A stretch of 13,717 nucleotides of DNA, from the NCBI GenBank assembly GCA_013817555.1, contig JACDCN010000026.1, forward strand, positions 1 to 13,717, given 5' to 3'. This DNA is from Actinomycetota bacterium. GTDB lineage: Bacteria; Actinomycetota; Thermoleophilia; Gaiellales; Gaiellaceae. The notes under the pieces were generated by a model that did no database searches, had not been told where the DNA came from, and saw only the letters and a list, made by a program, of their open reading frames with translations. This document shows, piece after piece, positions 1 to 7,124 of the stretch; the stretch's first letter is position 1, and the number at the start of each line of letters is the position of its first letter. A program made the translations under genes and the position numbers.

Positions 1-110
1 TGGGCCGGCTGCGCCGACGCGGGGGCGGCGAGGAGAGTCGCCGCGAGAGCGGCGACCGCGGAGAACACCAGGAGGCGAAGCACGGAGCGGTCGAGGGTAC
101 CCGAACTCAA
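1..110 (-). CDS. Exported protein, N-terminal signal peptide only (partial)
   Basis: The frame on the minus strand enters from a TTG at 108-110 and stays open to the window edge. It encodes a typical Sec signal peptide: a basic N-region (Arg residues around a Leu-Arg-Leu-Leu-Val stretch), a hydrophobic Ala/Val/Leu core, and a cleavage site reading APASA followed by QPA. The mature protein lies outside the window, so its function cannot be told. The start is uncertain. An in-frame GTG at 81-83 gives a more compact signal peptide, and neither candidate has a clear Shine-Dalgarno sequence. A TACCCT hexamer ends 10 nt before the GTG and could be a -10 element. The gene lies 43 bp downstream of the methyltransferase stop on the same strand, so it could be the last gene of that operon or a separate unit. 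Confidence 0.6.
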   Translation of the reverse strand, partial: MSSGTLDRSVLRLLVFSAVAALAATLLAAPASAQPA

Positions 111-153
111 TGCCGCAATTTGCGGGCTCTTACACGATCCGAACAGCCTCGCG

Positions 154-804
154 CTAACGGTAGGCGGCCACGATCGTCGAGCGACGATGGGCCGGCAGGA
201 GTCGCTCGATCGCAGTAAGCAGCGTCGCGGCGGTGGGGACGCGCGCACCGTACCGGTGCAACGTGCCGACAAACTCGGCCGAGACGAGCTCGAAACCATT
301 CACTGTTGCCACATGCGCGAGCCGCTTCTCCGTATTCGCGAGATATCGCGTCGGATACACATCGCGGTCGACTGCTCCCGCTCCGCGTCGCTTGATCAAC
401 AGGCGCACACGTTGCGGCAGCCGGTCGGCGGCGGCCATCAGCGGACTCGCGCGGTTGCTCGTCAGGAGAACGAGCGTGCCGCCGGGACACAGGACACGCC
501 GCCACTCCGAGAATGCACGCTCCGGGTGTGCAAGGTGCTCGACGACGAAGTTCGCGTAGACGAGATCGAAGCTGGCGTCGGCGAACGGCAGCGAGTCGTC
601 GAGGTCGGCCGGGACGAACTCGTCGAGGTACGGATTCGCATGGCCGGCGTCTTCGTCTGCGTCGACACCGACCAGTCGGACGATACGGTCGCGGTAGTCG
701 CGCAGACGAGTCGTGCGGCCGCAACCCGCGTCGAGCGCGACGGCACCCGGCTGGAGCGCCGCGTCAAGAAGGCGACGCTCAACGGCTGTGTGGTCGGTCT
801 CCAT
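154..804 (-). CDS. Class I SAM-dependent methyltransferase (Methyltransf_11 type)
   Basis: This 216-aa protein has the Rossmann methyltransferase core. Motif I is LDAGCGRT at residues 24-31, an acidic ribose-binding residue ends strand 2 (VGVDAD, D48), and DLVYANFVVEH at 80-90 is the motif II/III region. A Pro-Gly-Gly turn near residue 109 is typical of Methyltransf_11 proteins. No family-specific substrate motif is recognisable, and it is clearly different from the MenG upstream. The ATG at 802-804 is the only standard start near the N-terminus and has a weak Shine-Dalgarno sequence. It follows mqnC after 35 nt on the same strand, so it is probably transcribed with the menaquinone genes. The context permits a quinone-related role, but the sequence gives no direct support for one; small-metabolite or cell-envelope methylation is equally possible. 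Confidence 0.85.
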   Translation of the reverse strand: METDHTAVERRLLDAALQPGAVALDAGCGRTTRLRDYRDRIVRLVGVDADEDAGHANPYLDEFVPADLDDSLPFADASFDLVYANFVVEHLAHPERAFSEWRRVLCPGGTLVLLTSNRASPLMAAADRLPQRVRLLIKRRGAGAVDRDVYPTRYLANTEKRLAHVATVNGFELVSAEFVGTLHRYGARVPTAATLLTAIERLLPAHRRSTIVAAYR

Positions 805-839
805 GTGGGCCAGATGCAGCCGCCGGGACAGCGCGGCCT

Positions 840-1955
840 TTACGCGAAGACCTTGACCTCGCGGTACAGCGTGTCGCGCTGCACCGGAATCTTGCCGAGC
901 GAGCGGATCAGGTGGACGAGCTCGTCAGTCGTCGTGCGGTAGGTCGTTCCGGCCGCGGAGACGACGTTCTCCTCGATCATCACCGAGCCCATGTCGTCCG
1001 CTCCGAACCCGAGCGCGACCTGGCCGATCTTCAGCCCCTGAGTCACCCACGAAGACTGAATGTGCGGCACGTTGTCGAGGTAGATGCGAGAGACCGCCTG
1101 CGTCAGCAGGTAGTCGAAGGAGGTCGGCCGCGACTCATCCGAGACGACGTCGTCCAAGCGGTTGCCGTCCCGCTGGAAAGTCCACGAGATGAACGCTCTG
1201 AATCCGCGCGTCTCGTCCTGCAACTCGCGGATGCGGCGCATGTGTTCGACTCGCTCCTCGAGCGTCTCGACGTGGCCGTACATCATCGTCGCGGTCGTCG
1301 ACATGCCGAGCCTGTGCGCTTGCCGCATGACGTCGAGCCATTCGTCCGACTTCGTCTTCTTGGGCGCGATGATGGCGCGAACTCGGTCGACGAGGATCTC
1401 CGCCCCGCCACCGGGAACGGAGTCGAGCCCCGCGTCGCGCAGTCTCGTTAGCGTCTCCGCGATCGACAGCTTCGAGCGCCGCGCGATGTGCTGGATCTCG
1501 GGGGGCGAGAGCGCGTGCAGGTGGATCTTGTAACGCGCTTTGATCGAGCGAAAGAGATCCTCGTAGTAATCGATCCCGAGATCCGGGTGATGGCCTCCTT
1601 GCATGAGGAGCCCGGTGCCGCCGATCGCAATTGTCTCCTCGATCTTCTTGTAGATGACCGGCTTGGGAAGCAGATACGACTCGCGCTGGTCGCCTGGGCG
1701 CCGGTAGAACGCGCAGAAGTCGCAGTCGGTGACGCAGACGTTCGTGTAGTTCAGGTTCCGGTCGACGATGAACGTCACCTTGGTCGGATCGGTCAGCCGG
1801 TTGCGGATCTCGTTCGCCACCCGTCCCACCGCGACGAGGTCGCGCGAACGCAGCAGCGTAATCGCGTCCTCGTCGGAGATTCGCTCGCCGTCGATCGCCT
1901 TCTCGAGAATCTCCCCAAGTAACAGTCTGTTACTTGGGATCGCTGCGACCGTCAC
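840..1955 (-). CDS. mqnC: Cyclic dehypoxanthinyl futalosine synthase MqnC (radical SAM)
   Basis: MqnC is the radical SAM enzyme that cyclises dehypoxanthine futalosine in the futalosine route to menaquinone. The 371-aa product carries the CxxxCxxC cluster motif as CVTDCDFC at residues 74-81, which binds the 4Fe-4S/SAM centre. MqnC/MqnE-family blocks follow: MQGGHHPDLG, SPPEIQH, SVPGGGAEIL, MMYGHVET and IPVQRDTLYREV at the C-terminus. The GTG start at 1953-1955 is chosen because it overlaps the mqnA stop as GTGA and has a strong GAGGAGGT six bases upstream. Residues 1-13 extend slightly beyond the usual family start and contain a striking DNA palindrome, listed separately. Only about 37% identical-looking blocks are shared with MqnE, so the two radical SAM genes are distinct paralogues rather than a recent duplication; that similarity was judged by eye. 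Confidence 0.95.
   Translation of the reverse strand: MTVAAIPSNRLLLGEILEKAIDGERISDEDAITLLRSRDLVAVGRVANEIRNRLTDPTKVTFIVDRNLNYTNVCVTDCDFCAFYRRPGDQRESYLLPKPVIYKKIEETIAIGGTGLLMQGGHHPDLGIDYYEDLFRSIKARYKIHLHALSPPEIQHIARRSKLSIAETLTRLRDAGLDSVPGGGAEILVDRVRAIIAPKKTKSDEWLDVMRQAHRLGMSTTATMMYGHVETLEERVEHMRRIRELQDETRGFRAFISWTFQRDGNRLDDVVSDESRPTSFDYLLTQAVSRIYLDNVPHIQSSWVTQGLKIGQVALGFGADDMGSVMIEENVVSAAGTTYRTTTDELVHLIRSLGKIPVQRDTLYREVKVFA
1914..1938. repeat. 25-bp perfect palindrome inside the 5' end of mqnC
   Basis: The arms cccaagtaacag (1914-1925) and ctgttacttggg (1927-1938) are perfect reverse complements around a single t. They lie 18-42 nt into the mqnC coding sequence, across codons for PSNRLLLG. The palindrome is AT-richer than the surrounding DNA. 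In mRNA it would form an 11-bp stem with a 3-nt loop just downstream of the start codon. As DNA it has the form of an operator for a dimeric repressor. The role is unknown; the symmetry is read directly. Confidence 0.7.
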
Positions 1956-2713
1956 GCCGGGACCTCCTCGCGCACGAACCGGAGCTCCGGGACGTGCGGG
2001 AGCTCGCCGGCGTCGCGAGCCATCTCGAGGAAGCTGTAGAGACCGGCGCGCTCGCGGGGGCCGAAGCTGTAGCGAAGCTTCTCGAAGTAGCGGGCCATGA
2101 AGCCCGGCGGGTAGCCGTAGGTCTCGGCGGCGTGCTGCGCGAGGCGCTCGGGCTCCGAGCGCGCGAGCCGCACGGAAGCCACCAGGGCGTGCTCGAGCTC
2201 CGTCAGCCCCTCGACGAGCGGCTCGGGCGCGGCCCAGACCGCGAACACCATCGGCAGACCCGTCCGCTCGAGCCAGAGGCGGCCGAGATCGAAGTGCGGC
2301 GTGGGATCCTCGAACGCGCTCCTGAGCGCGGCGTCGCCGATCAGCAGCGTCGCGTCCGCGTCCATGCCCAGCGGGACGATCTCCGCCTTCGGGAGCAGGA
2401 TGCGAACGAGGACGACCGAGGTCGCGCTCTCCGGAGTCACCGCAACTGAGCGAACCTGGCCGAAAGGCATTCTCGTCACGAGCTGGATCGAGTCGATAGC
2501 GCCTTCGGAGGAGACGCATAGTCGCGGGAGGATCCGGAATCGGTCGTGGTTGCGCGCGTACTCGATGGACGGAATCGGCGCGATGTCGATCTCCCCGTCG
2601 AGCAGCATCCGGTTGAGCTCGGTCGGCACGCCGACCACCTCCTCGACCTCGGCCTCCAGGCCGTAGAAGACCGGCGCCATGTTCACGTAGCTGATGCGGC
2701 CGAGGCGAATCAA
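1952..2713 (-). CDS. mqnA: Chorismate dehydratase MqnA
   Basis: MqnA dehydrates chorismate to 3-[(1-carboxyvinyl)oxy]benzoate, the entry step of the futalosine menaquinone pathway. The 253-aa product has the fold and length of this periplasmic-binding-protein-like family. Recognisable parts are the N-terminal RISYVNMAPVFYG, the IDIAPIPSIEYARN block near residues 43-56, and AVTPESATSVVLVRILL near 91-107, equivalent to the family's substrate-binding Ser/Thr loop. No signal peptide is present, as expected for the cytosolic enzyme. The start is TTG at 2711-2713, overlapping the stop of the upstream small gene as TTGA, with GAGG about 8 nt upstream. It is followed by mqnC with a GTGA overlap, so translation is probably coupled. 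Confidence 0.93.
   Translation of the reverse strand: MIRLGRISYVNMAPVFYGLEAEVEEVVGVPTELNRMLLDGEIDIAPIPSIEYARNHDRFRILPRLCVSSEGAIDSIQLVTRMPFGQVRSVAVTPESATSVVLVRILLPKAEIVPLGMDADATLLIGDAALRSAFEDPTPHFDLGRLWLERTGLPMVFAVWAAPEPLVEGLTELEHALVASVRLARSEPERLAQHAAETYGYPPGFMARYFEKLRYSFGPRERAGLYSFLEMARDAGELPHVPELRFVREEVPA
1962..1969 (-). promoter_or_regulatory. Strong ribosome binding site deciding the mqnC GTG start
   Basis: On the minus strand GAGGAGGT lies 6 nt upstream of the GTG at 1953-1955, inside the last codons of mqnA. It is the best Shine-Dalgarno sequence in the operon. It fixes the GTG start even though this makes the MqnC N-terminus a little longer than usual. Confidence 0.75.
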
Positions 2714-2961
2714 AGGCGGCCTCGTCGCCGCAAGAGCCAGGTCGCAACGGCGATTACGACGAGCCCGCCCCAGACGATGGTGCCGACCGGCGAGATGCTC
2801 ACGGCTGTGTCGTCCGAGCTCAGGTACCCGCCGAGTGTGAACAGTGCGGACGCGATCAATACGAGTGCGCCGAAAACCCCGAGCCCGTATGCGGTCATGA
2901 CGTACAGGGGCCGCTTTTCGATGATCTCGCTGGCGGGAGCCTTCTGGGTCGAGCGGCTCAT
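2710..2961 (-). CDS. Small two-helix membrane protein of unknown function
   Basis: This 83-aa protein begins with a polar 18-residue tail, followed by two hydrophobic segments at about residues 20-45 (VMTAYGLGVFGALVLIASAL) and 60-77 (VGTIVWGGLVVIAVATWLL). It ends in a basic RRRGRL tail, so both ends are predicted cytoplasmic. I do not recognise the family. It starts with ATG at 2959-2961, 4 nt after the mqnE stop, with GGTGAG close upstream, and its stop overlaps the mqnA TTG. This tight placement between two menaquinone genes makes it a real, co-translated gene. It might help anchor soluble pathway enzymes or act in quinone handling at the membrane, but that is inference from position only. 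Confidence 0.75.
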   Translation of the reverse strand: MSRSTQKAPASEIIEKRPLYVMTAYGLGVFGALVLIASALFTLGGYLSSDDTAVSISPVGTIVWGGLVVIAVATWLLRRRGRL

Positions 2962-2965
2962 TCGC

Positions 2966-4069
2966 TCACCATCGCCGCAATTCCCGATAGAGCGTGTCTC
3001 TCTGCACCGGGATGCGACCCGCCTCGCGGACGAAACGGACGAGCTCCTCGACCTTCTGCTCGGTCTCGGTGACCGCGCCGGCCGCATGGAAGATCTCCTC
3101 GCGCACGACCGTCCCCTGCACGTCGTTCGCGCCGAAATGGAGCGCGACCGCGGCGAGTGGCATCCCCATCATGATCCAGTAGGCCTTGATGTTCGGGACG
3201 TTGTCGAGCATCAGCCGCGAGACCGCGAGCATCTTCAGGTCGTCCGAGCCCGTCGTGTGCCGCCAGCCGCGCCGCTCGAAGACCGTGTTCTCGGGATGGA
3301 ACGCGAGCGGGATGAAGGCGAGGAAGCCCCTTGTCTTGTCCTGCTGGTCGCGGAGGCGAATCAGATGGTCCACCCGCTCTTCGTAGGTCTCGACGTGCCC
3401 GTAGAGCATCGTGCAGTGGGTCGGGATGCCGAGGCGGTGCGCCGTGTCGTGAACGTGGAACCAGATGTCCGGGTGCTCCTTGCCCGGAGCCACCAGCCGG
3501 CGCACACGGTCGGCGAAGACTTCCGCGCCCCCTCCGGGAAGCGATCCCAGCCCCGCGTCCTTGAGCTCGCGCAGGACCTCCTCGTGCGTGAGCCCGGAGA
3601 GCGTGGTCATGTGGTGAATCTCGGACGCCGTGTAGCACTTGAGATGCACGTCGGGAAGCGCCTCGTGCAACGACGCGATCGTGCCTCGGTAGAACTCGAA
3701 GTCGACGTGCGGGTTCTCGCCGTTGACCATGTGGATCTCCGTGAACCCTGTGGCCTCCCGCTGGTGGAGGACGTCCTCGACGAGCTCGTCCGCGGTGATC
3801 GTGTAGGCCTGAGCCTGCTTCTGGGTCGCGGCGAAGGCGCAGAACTTGCACTTCACGCGACAGACGTTCGTCTGGTTCACGTACAGGTTCTGCACGAAGA
3901 AGACCTCGTCAGTGCCGCCGCGGACACGACGCGCACGATCTGCGAGCCCACCGAGGGCGAGCACATCATCCGACTCGAGGAGCGCGAGCCCATCCTCGAA
4001 CCCGAGCCGCTCGCCCGCCTCGATCTTCTCGCGGATCGGCTCCAGCGTGCTCAGCTCGACGACGGCCAT
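2966..4069 (-). CDS. mqnE: Aminofutalosine synthase MqnE (radical SAM)
   Basis: MqnE joins the MqnA product with SAM to make aminofutalosine (6-amino-6-deoxyfutalosine), the second step of the futalosine pathway. From the ATG at 4067-4069 the product is 367 aa. It has the radical SAM triad CRVKCKFC at residues 70-77, the HMVNGENPHVDF block where MqnC has GGHHPDLG, SLPGGGAEVF, TMLYGHVET, and a C-terminal IPVQRDTLYREL. I chose this ATG because GAGGGA lies 6 nt upstream. An in-frame GTG at 4079-4081 would give four more residues and a GTGA overlap with the preceding stop, as at other junctions here. Its neighbours are the polyprenyl synthase upstream and the small membrane gene downstream. Confidence 0.95.
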   Translation of the reverse strand: MAVVELSTLEPIREKIEAGERLGFEDGLALLESDDVLALGGLADRARRVRGGTDEVFFVQNLYVNQTNVCRVKCKFCAFAATQKQAQAYTITADELVEDVLHQREATGFTEIHMVNGENPHVDFEFYRGTIASLHEALPDVHLKCYTASEIHHMTTLSGLTHEEVLRELKDAGLGSLPGGGAEVFADRVRRLVAPGKEHPDIWFHVHDTAHRLGIPTHCTMLYGHVETYEERVDHLIRLRDQQDKTRGFLAFIPLAFHPENTVFERRGWRHTTGSDDLKMLAVSRLMLDNVPNIKAYWIMMGMPLAAVALHFGANDVQGTVVREEIFHAAGAVTETEQKVEELVRFVREAGRIPVQRDTLYRELRRW

Positions 4070-4077
4070 GTGGTCCC

Positions 4078-4968
4078 TCACCGTTCCCGGTCGATGACGA
4101 TGTGCGTGAGTGCCTCCAGATCGGGCTCGTCCCGCAGGAACTCCCTCGCCTTCCTAGCGTAGTCGAGGGCCATGGCCCTGGAACGGTCGAGCGCGTTCGT
4201 CGCGGCGACACGGACCAGCGCGCCCTCGAGCGGCCCTCCCTCGAGCGCGCGGCGCACGACGTCGTCCTCGCGCGCCGCGAGGATGAGCGGCAGCGTCGGC
4301 ACGCCCTCCCGGAGGTCCGCGCCAGGGATCTTTCCGGTCTCGATCGTGTCGCCGACGCAGTCGAGGATGTCGTCCGCGATCTGGAACGCGATGCCGAGCG
4401 CGAGCCCGAACTCCCCGAGCCGCGCGTCTCGCGAGCCGAGCAGGCACGAGGCCTCGAAGAGCTTCCCGGTCTTCAGGGAGATCCGGTCGAGGTAGGCCTC
4501 GATCGGAGTGTCGGGATCGTGCGCTTGCCGCTGCTGCATCGCCTCTCCTCGCGCGATCGCGAGGCAGGCTCGCGCGAGGATGTCGACACCCTCGAGATCG
4601 CCCGCAGCGGCCAGCTCGGCAAAGGCGCGGGAGAACAGGTAGTCGCCGCCTGCTTTCGCTGCGATCTCGCCGTGCTCGTGCCAAGCCGACGACTGCCCAC
4701 GCCTGAGCTCGGCCCCGTCGATGAGGTCGTCGTGGACGAGCGTCGCCACGTGCGCGAGCTCCACCGCGACGCCGCAACGAAGGGCATGCTCTCGCTCATT
4801 CGCCGTCAGATGGACCAGGAGAGGGCGCAGACGCTTCCCACCGGAGGCCACAGCGTTTCGTCCCACGGTTGCGACGAGCCCTGGATACCGCTCGACCGCG
4901 AGCTCGAGCCGCTGCTCCAGCTCGCCGAGATACGGCCTTGCCTCCTGGAGAACTGCTTGGGCGCTCAC
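4078..4968 (-). CDS. Trans-polyprenyl diphosphate synthase (probable menaquinone side chain)
   Basis: This 296-aa enzyme is an all-helical trans-isoprenyl diphosphate synthase. It has GGKRLRP at residues 43-49, the first aspartate-rich motif DDLID at 80-84 followed by RRG at 89-91, GDYLFSRAFAELA around 108-120, KTGKLFEAS at 166-174, and the second motif DDILD at 199-203. The residue five before the first motif is a small alanine (A75), which in this family goes with long-chain rather than farnesyl products; that is an inference. The GTG start at 4966-4968 overlaps the menG stop as GTGA. Sitting between menG and mqnE, it probably supplies the chain attached to the dihydroxynaphthoate ring. A diverged, non-catalytic relative may be encoded at 11089-11622. 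Confidence 0.92.
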   Translation of the reverse strand: MSAQAVLQEARPYLGELEQRLELAVERYPGLVATVGRNAVASGGKRLRPLLVHLTANEREHALRCGVAVELAHVATLVHDDLIDGAELRRGQSSAWHEHGEIAAKAGGDYLFSRAFAELAAAGDLEGVDILARACLAIARGEAMQQRQAHDPDTPIEAYLDRISLKTGKLFEASCLLGSRDARLGEFGLALGIAFQIADDILDCVGDTIETGKIPGADLREGVPTLPLILAAREDDVVRRALEGGPLEGALVRVAATNALDRSRAMALDYARKAREFLRDEPDLEALTHIVIDRER

Positions 4969-5651
4969 TTCGGGCGCGTCCCAGTGTGCAGGGCCACGCT
5001 GCCGCCGCCGAGCAGCCGGTAGCGCACTCCCTGGAAGCCGGCGGACGCGAACAGCGCGGCGAGGTCTTCGGGCCCGGGGAAGCGGCGAACACTCGCCGGG
5101 AGGTACGTGTACGCCTTCCCGCCCGGAAGCACCTTGCCGGCAAACGGAACGAGAACGTCGAACCACAGCCGGAAGAACGGGCGCAGGAGGCCGCGCGGAC
5201 GCGTGATCTCGAGCACGGCGACCTTGCCTCCCGGACGAAGCACACGATGGAGCTCACGCAACCCGCCCTCGAGATCGTCGAGGTTGCGGACTCCGAACCC
5301 AACCGTCACCGCGTCGAACTCTCCGTCCGAGAACGGCAGCGCGAGGGCATCTCCTCGAACCCAGTCGATCGTGCCCGACTTGTTCCGCGCGCGCTCGAGC
5401 ATCCGCTCGGAGAAATCGAGGCCGACCACCTTTCCTCCGCGGCGCTCCGCTTCGATCGCGAGATCACCCGTGCCGCAGCAAGCGTCGAGCACTCGATCGC
5501 CCGGCCAGACGACCTCGCGCACTGCAAGACGTCGCCAGCGCTGGTCAAGCCCGGCGGTCATCGCGCGATTCATCACGTCGTAGACCGGGGCGATGCGGTC
5601 GAACATCCCGCGCACCTCGTCCGATGGGAGCCTTCCGGTCTCGTGAGTCAC
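4965..5651 (-). CDS. menG: Demethylmenaquinone methyltransferase (MenG/UbiE family)
   Basis: MenG carries out the last step of menaquinone synthesis, SAM-dependent C-methylation of demethylmenaquinone. The 228-aa product has the UbiE signature YDVMNRAMTAGLDQRWRR at residues 24-41, motif I VLDACCGTGD at 54-63, LPFSDGEFDAVTVGFGVRN at 105-123, RVLRPGG at 136-142, and the second signature YTYLPASVRRFP at 181-192. Family length and all signatures are intact. The GTG start at 5649-5651 overlaps the ubiX stop (GTGA), with a GGGGGG tract about 7 nt upstream. UbiE also methylates demethylubiquinones in proteobacteria. Here the futalosine genes around it and the lack of other ubiquinone genes point to menaquinone. 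Confidence 0.95.
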   Translation of the reverse strand: MTHETGRLPSDEVRGMFDRIAPVYDVMNRAMTAGLDQRWRRLAVREVVWPGDRVLDACCGTGDLAIEAERRGGKVVGLDFSERMLERARNKSGTIDWVRGDALALPFSDGEFDAVTVGFGVRNLDDLEGGLRELHRVLRPGGKVAVLEITRPRGLLRPFFRLWFDVLVPFAGKVLPGGKAYTYLPASVRRFPGPEDLAALFASAGFQGVRYRLLGGGSVALHTGTRPK

Positions 5652-6241
5652 GACGAATCCCCCCAGCGCTTTGCGAGCACGTTCTCGATGCCGAGCTGAT
5701 CGAGACAGCGCGCGACGAGGAAGTCCACGAGATCGTCGATGGTCTCCGGGGCGTGGTAGAAGCCCGGCGCCGCGAACAGGATTACCGCACCCGCCTCGTT
5801 CAAGGTCGCGAGACCGCGCAGATGAATTGAGGAGAGCGGAGTCTCGCGCGGGACGAGCACGAGCTTGCGGCGCTCCTTGAGCGCGACCGACGCGGCCCGG
5901 TGAATAAGGTTCTGCATCGCGCCGGAGGCGAGCGTCCCAACGGTCGCCATCGAGCAGGGGCAGATCACATACGCGTCGACCTTGGCCGAACCGCTCGCGT
6001 ACGGGCTCTTGAAGTCGCCTTCCCCGTAGACCGTGACGTGGGAGGCGGCGTCACCGACGAAGCGCTCGAGCACCTCCTCGCGCGCGAGCGAAGGATCGCG
6101 GTAGAGCTCGGTGGCGATGACCTCGATCCCCGAACGGGAAGCCGAGAGCCCGACCTCGCAATCAGCAGCGGCAAGCGCGCGGAGCAAGCGCTCGGCGTAC
6201 GGAGCGCCGGAGGCGCCGGTAACGCCGAGAAAAACGCGCAT
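5648..6241 (-). CDS. ubiX: Flavin prenyltransferase UbiX (MqnM role)
   Basis: UbiX prenylates FMN with dimethylallyl phosphate to make prFMN, the cofactor of UbiD decarboxylases. The 197-aa product is complete. It shows the N-terminal flavin loop GVTGASGAPYA at residues 6-16, the CPCSMATVG block at 94-102, NLIHRAASVALKERR at 111-125, and LVLVPRETPLS at 127-137. In futalosine-pathway organisms the UbiX/UbiD pair (also called MqnM/MqnL) is assigned to decarboxylation of the prenylated naphthoate; a ubiD lies at 9109-10569. The ATG is at 6239-6241. No Shine-Dalgarno is visible, but a TACCCT hexamer ends 6 nt upstream, so the gene may also have its own leaderless promoter inside the operon. Confidence 0.95.
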   Translation of the reverse strand: MRVFLGVTGASGAPYAERLLRALAAADCEVGLSASRSGIEVIATELYRDPSLAREEVLERFVGDAASHVTVYGEGDFKSPYASGSAKVDAYVICPCSMATVGTLASGAMQNLIHRAASVALKERRKLVLVPRETPLSSIHLRGLATLNEAGAVILFAAPGFYHAPETIDDLVDFLVARCLDQLGIENVLAKRWGDSS

Positions 6242-6247
6242 GAATCA

Positions 6248-6253
6248 AGGGTA
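6248..6253 (-). promoter_or_regulatory. Candidate -10 element for leaderless ubiX
   Basis: On the minus strand TACCCT (TAnnnT type) ends 6 nt before the ubiX ATG. It lies in the 49-nt gap after qcrC, the largest gap between qcrA and mqnC. No clear -35 is seen. A short GC stem (GCGCC ... GGCGC) precedes it. This is weak evidence alone, but it matches the spacing at three other genes in the window. Confidence 0.35.
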
Positions 6254-6290
6254 TCCGGGCGCCGTTGGACGGGCGCGTGGCAACCTCGCT

Positions 6291-7124
6291 CTACCGCGAA
6301 TCGGGTTCTTCTCCGCCCTTCGACGCTTCGAGAAATGCCCCGAGCGCTGCCAGGTTCTCTTGTCCGAGATACGAGTACGAGCCCATCACGGTGTTCCCGA
6401 AACGCGCTGGGTTCGACAGGTACTGGACGAAGTACGCGACGTCGTTGGTCTGCCCGATCTCGGAGAGGTCGGGGGCGCCAAGGTTGCCGGCGCCGAGGCC
6501 GAGATAGATGTGACACTGCAGGCATCCGGTCGCGGCGAAGAGCTCCGCTCCCGCCTCAGCCTTCTGGTTCCCGACGAAGCCCTGTTTCTCCGCCCACTCG
6601 TTGGGTACGCCATCGGCGATCAACGTGGACCCGAGGGTCTCCTCCGCGGTCGCGCCCTTGTACGTCAGCACTCCCATTGAGAGAACGGTCAAGACGGCGG
6701 CGACCATCGCCACGGGCCGTCGTGACGGGCGCCGCTCACGACGCCGATCGTAGAACGGGAGGCCAATCAAGAGCATGAGCAGGATGGTCGGGATGCCCAC
6801 CGTGGCGATCACTACCGTCTCCGGCCATTCGAAGATGCGCAGGAGATAGAAGAGGAAGTAGAAGTACCAATCCGGGCGCGGGATGAAGTCCGTCGTACCA
6901 GGCTCCGCCGGATCCTCGTACCAAGGGCCGAGGACCCCCGCTTCGGTCCCGTCCGCATCGTAGAACCAGATGACCGCGAGGCCGATGATGACACCGACGA
7001 CGACGATCCCCATGATCGTGTCGTGCAGCATCGCCCGCGGGAAGAAGGCCTTGCCCTCTTTCTTGACGTCGTCCTTGTAGCGGGCGTACCACTCGCGGTT
7101 TTGCTCGCCGAGTCCCTTGGCCAC
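6291..7124 (-). CDS. qcrC: Menaquinol:cytochrome c reductase, cytochrome b (subunit IV)-cytochrome c fusion QcrC
   Basis: This 277-aa protein joins the C-terminal part of cytochrome b to a monoheme cytochrome c, the architecture of Bacillus QcrC. Three hydrophobic segments lie at about residues 37-54, 103-123 and 137-153. The quinol-oxidation motif is PDWY at 84-87 in place of PEWY. The c domain carries the heme attachment site CLQCH at 201-205, with a likely axial Met at M247 (NTVMGSY), and should face outside the membrane. It accepts electrons from the Rieske protein and passes them on toward a terminal oxidase not seen here. The GTG start at 7122-7124 overlaps the qcrB stop (TAGTG) with GGGAG 6 nt upstream. 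The order qcrA-qcrB-qcrC matches the Bacillus operon. Confidence 0.93.
   Translation of the reverse strand: MAKGLGEQNREWYARYKDDVKKEGKAFFPRAMLHDTIMGIVVVGVIIGLAVIWFYDADGTEAGVLGPWYEDPAEPGTTDFIPRPDWYFYFLFYLLRIFEWPETVVIATVGIPTILLMLLIGLPFYDRRRERRPSRRPVAMVAAVLTVLSMGVLTYKGATAEETLGSTLIADGVPNEWAEKQGFVGNQKAEAGAELFAATGCLQCHIYLGLGAGNLGAPDLSEIGQTNDVAYFVQYLSNPARFGNTVMGSYSYLGQENLAALGAFLEASKGGEEPDSR

Noticed and set aside
113..125. 13-bp palindrome ccgcaa-t-ttgcgg before the exported-protein gene
   Set aside because: It is short enough to occur by chance in this composition. It lacks a T-tract, and its relation to the uncertain start codon cannot be settled.
1956..2747. N-terminal extension of mqnC by 264 codons
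   Set aside because: The open frame continues through mqnA, but the translation there is Arg/Ala-rich noise, while mqnA is real in another frame. The GTG at 1955 has a strong Shine-Dalgarno.
2546..4162. 538-codon open frame on the plus strand opposite mqnA and mqnE
   Set aside because: It is a shadow of well-recognised genes on the other strand, with charged repetitive composition and no domain pattern.
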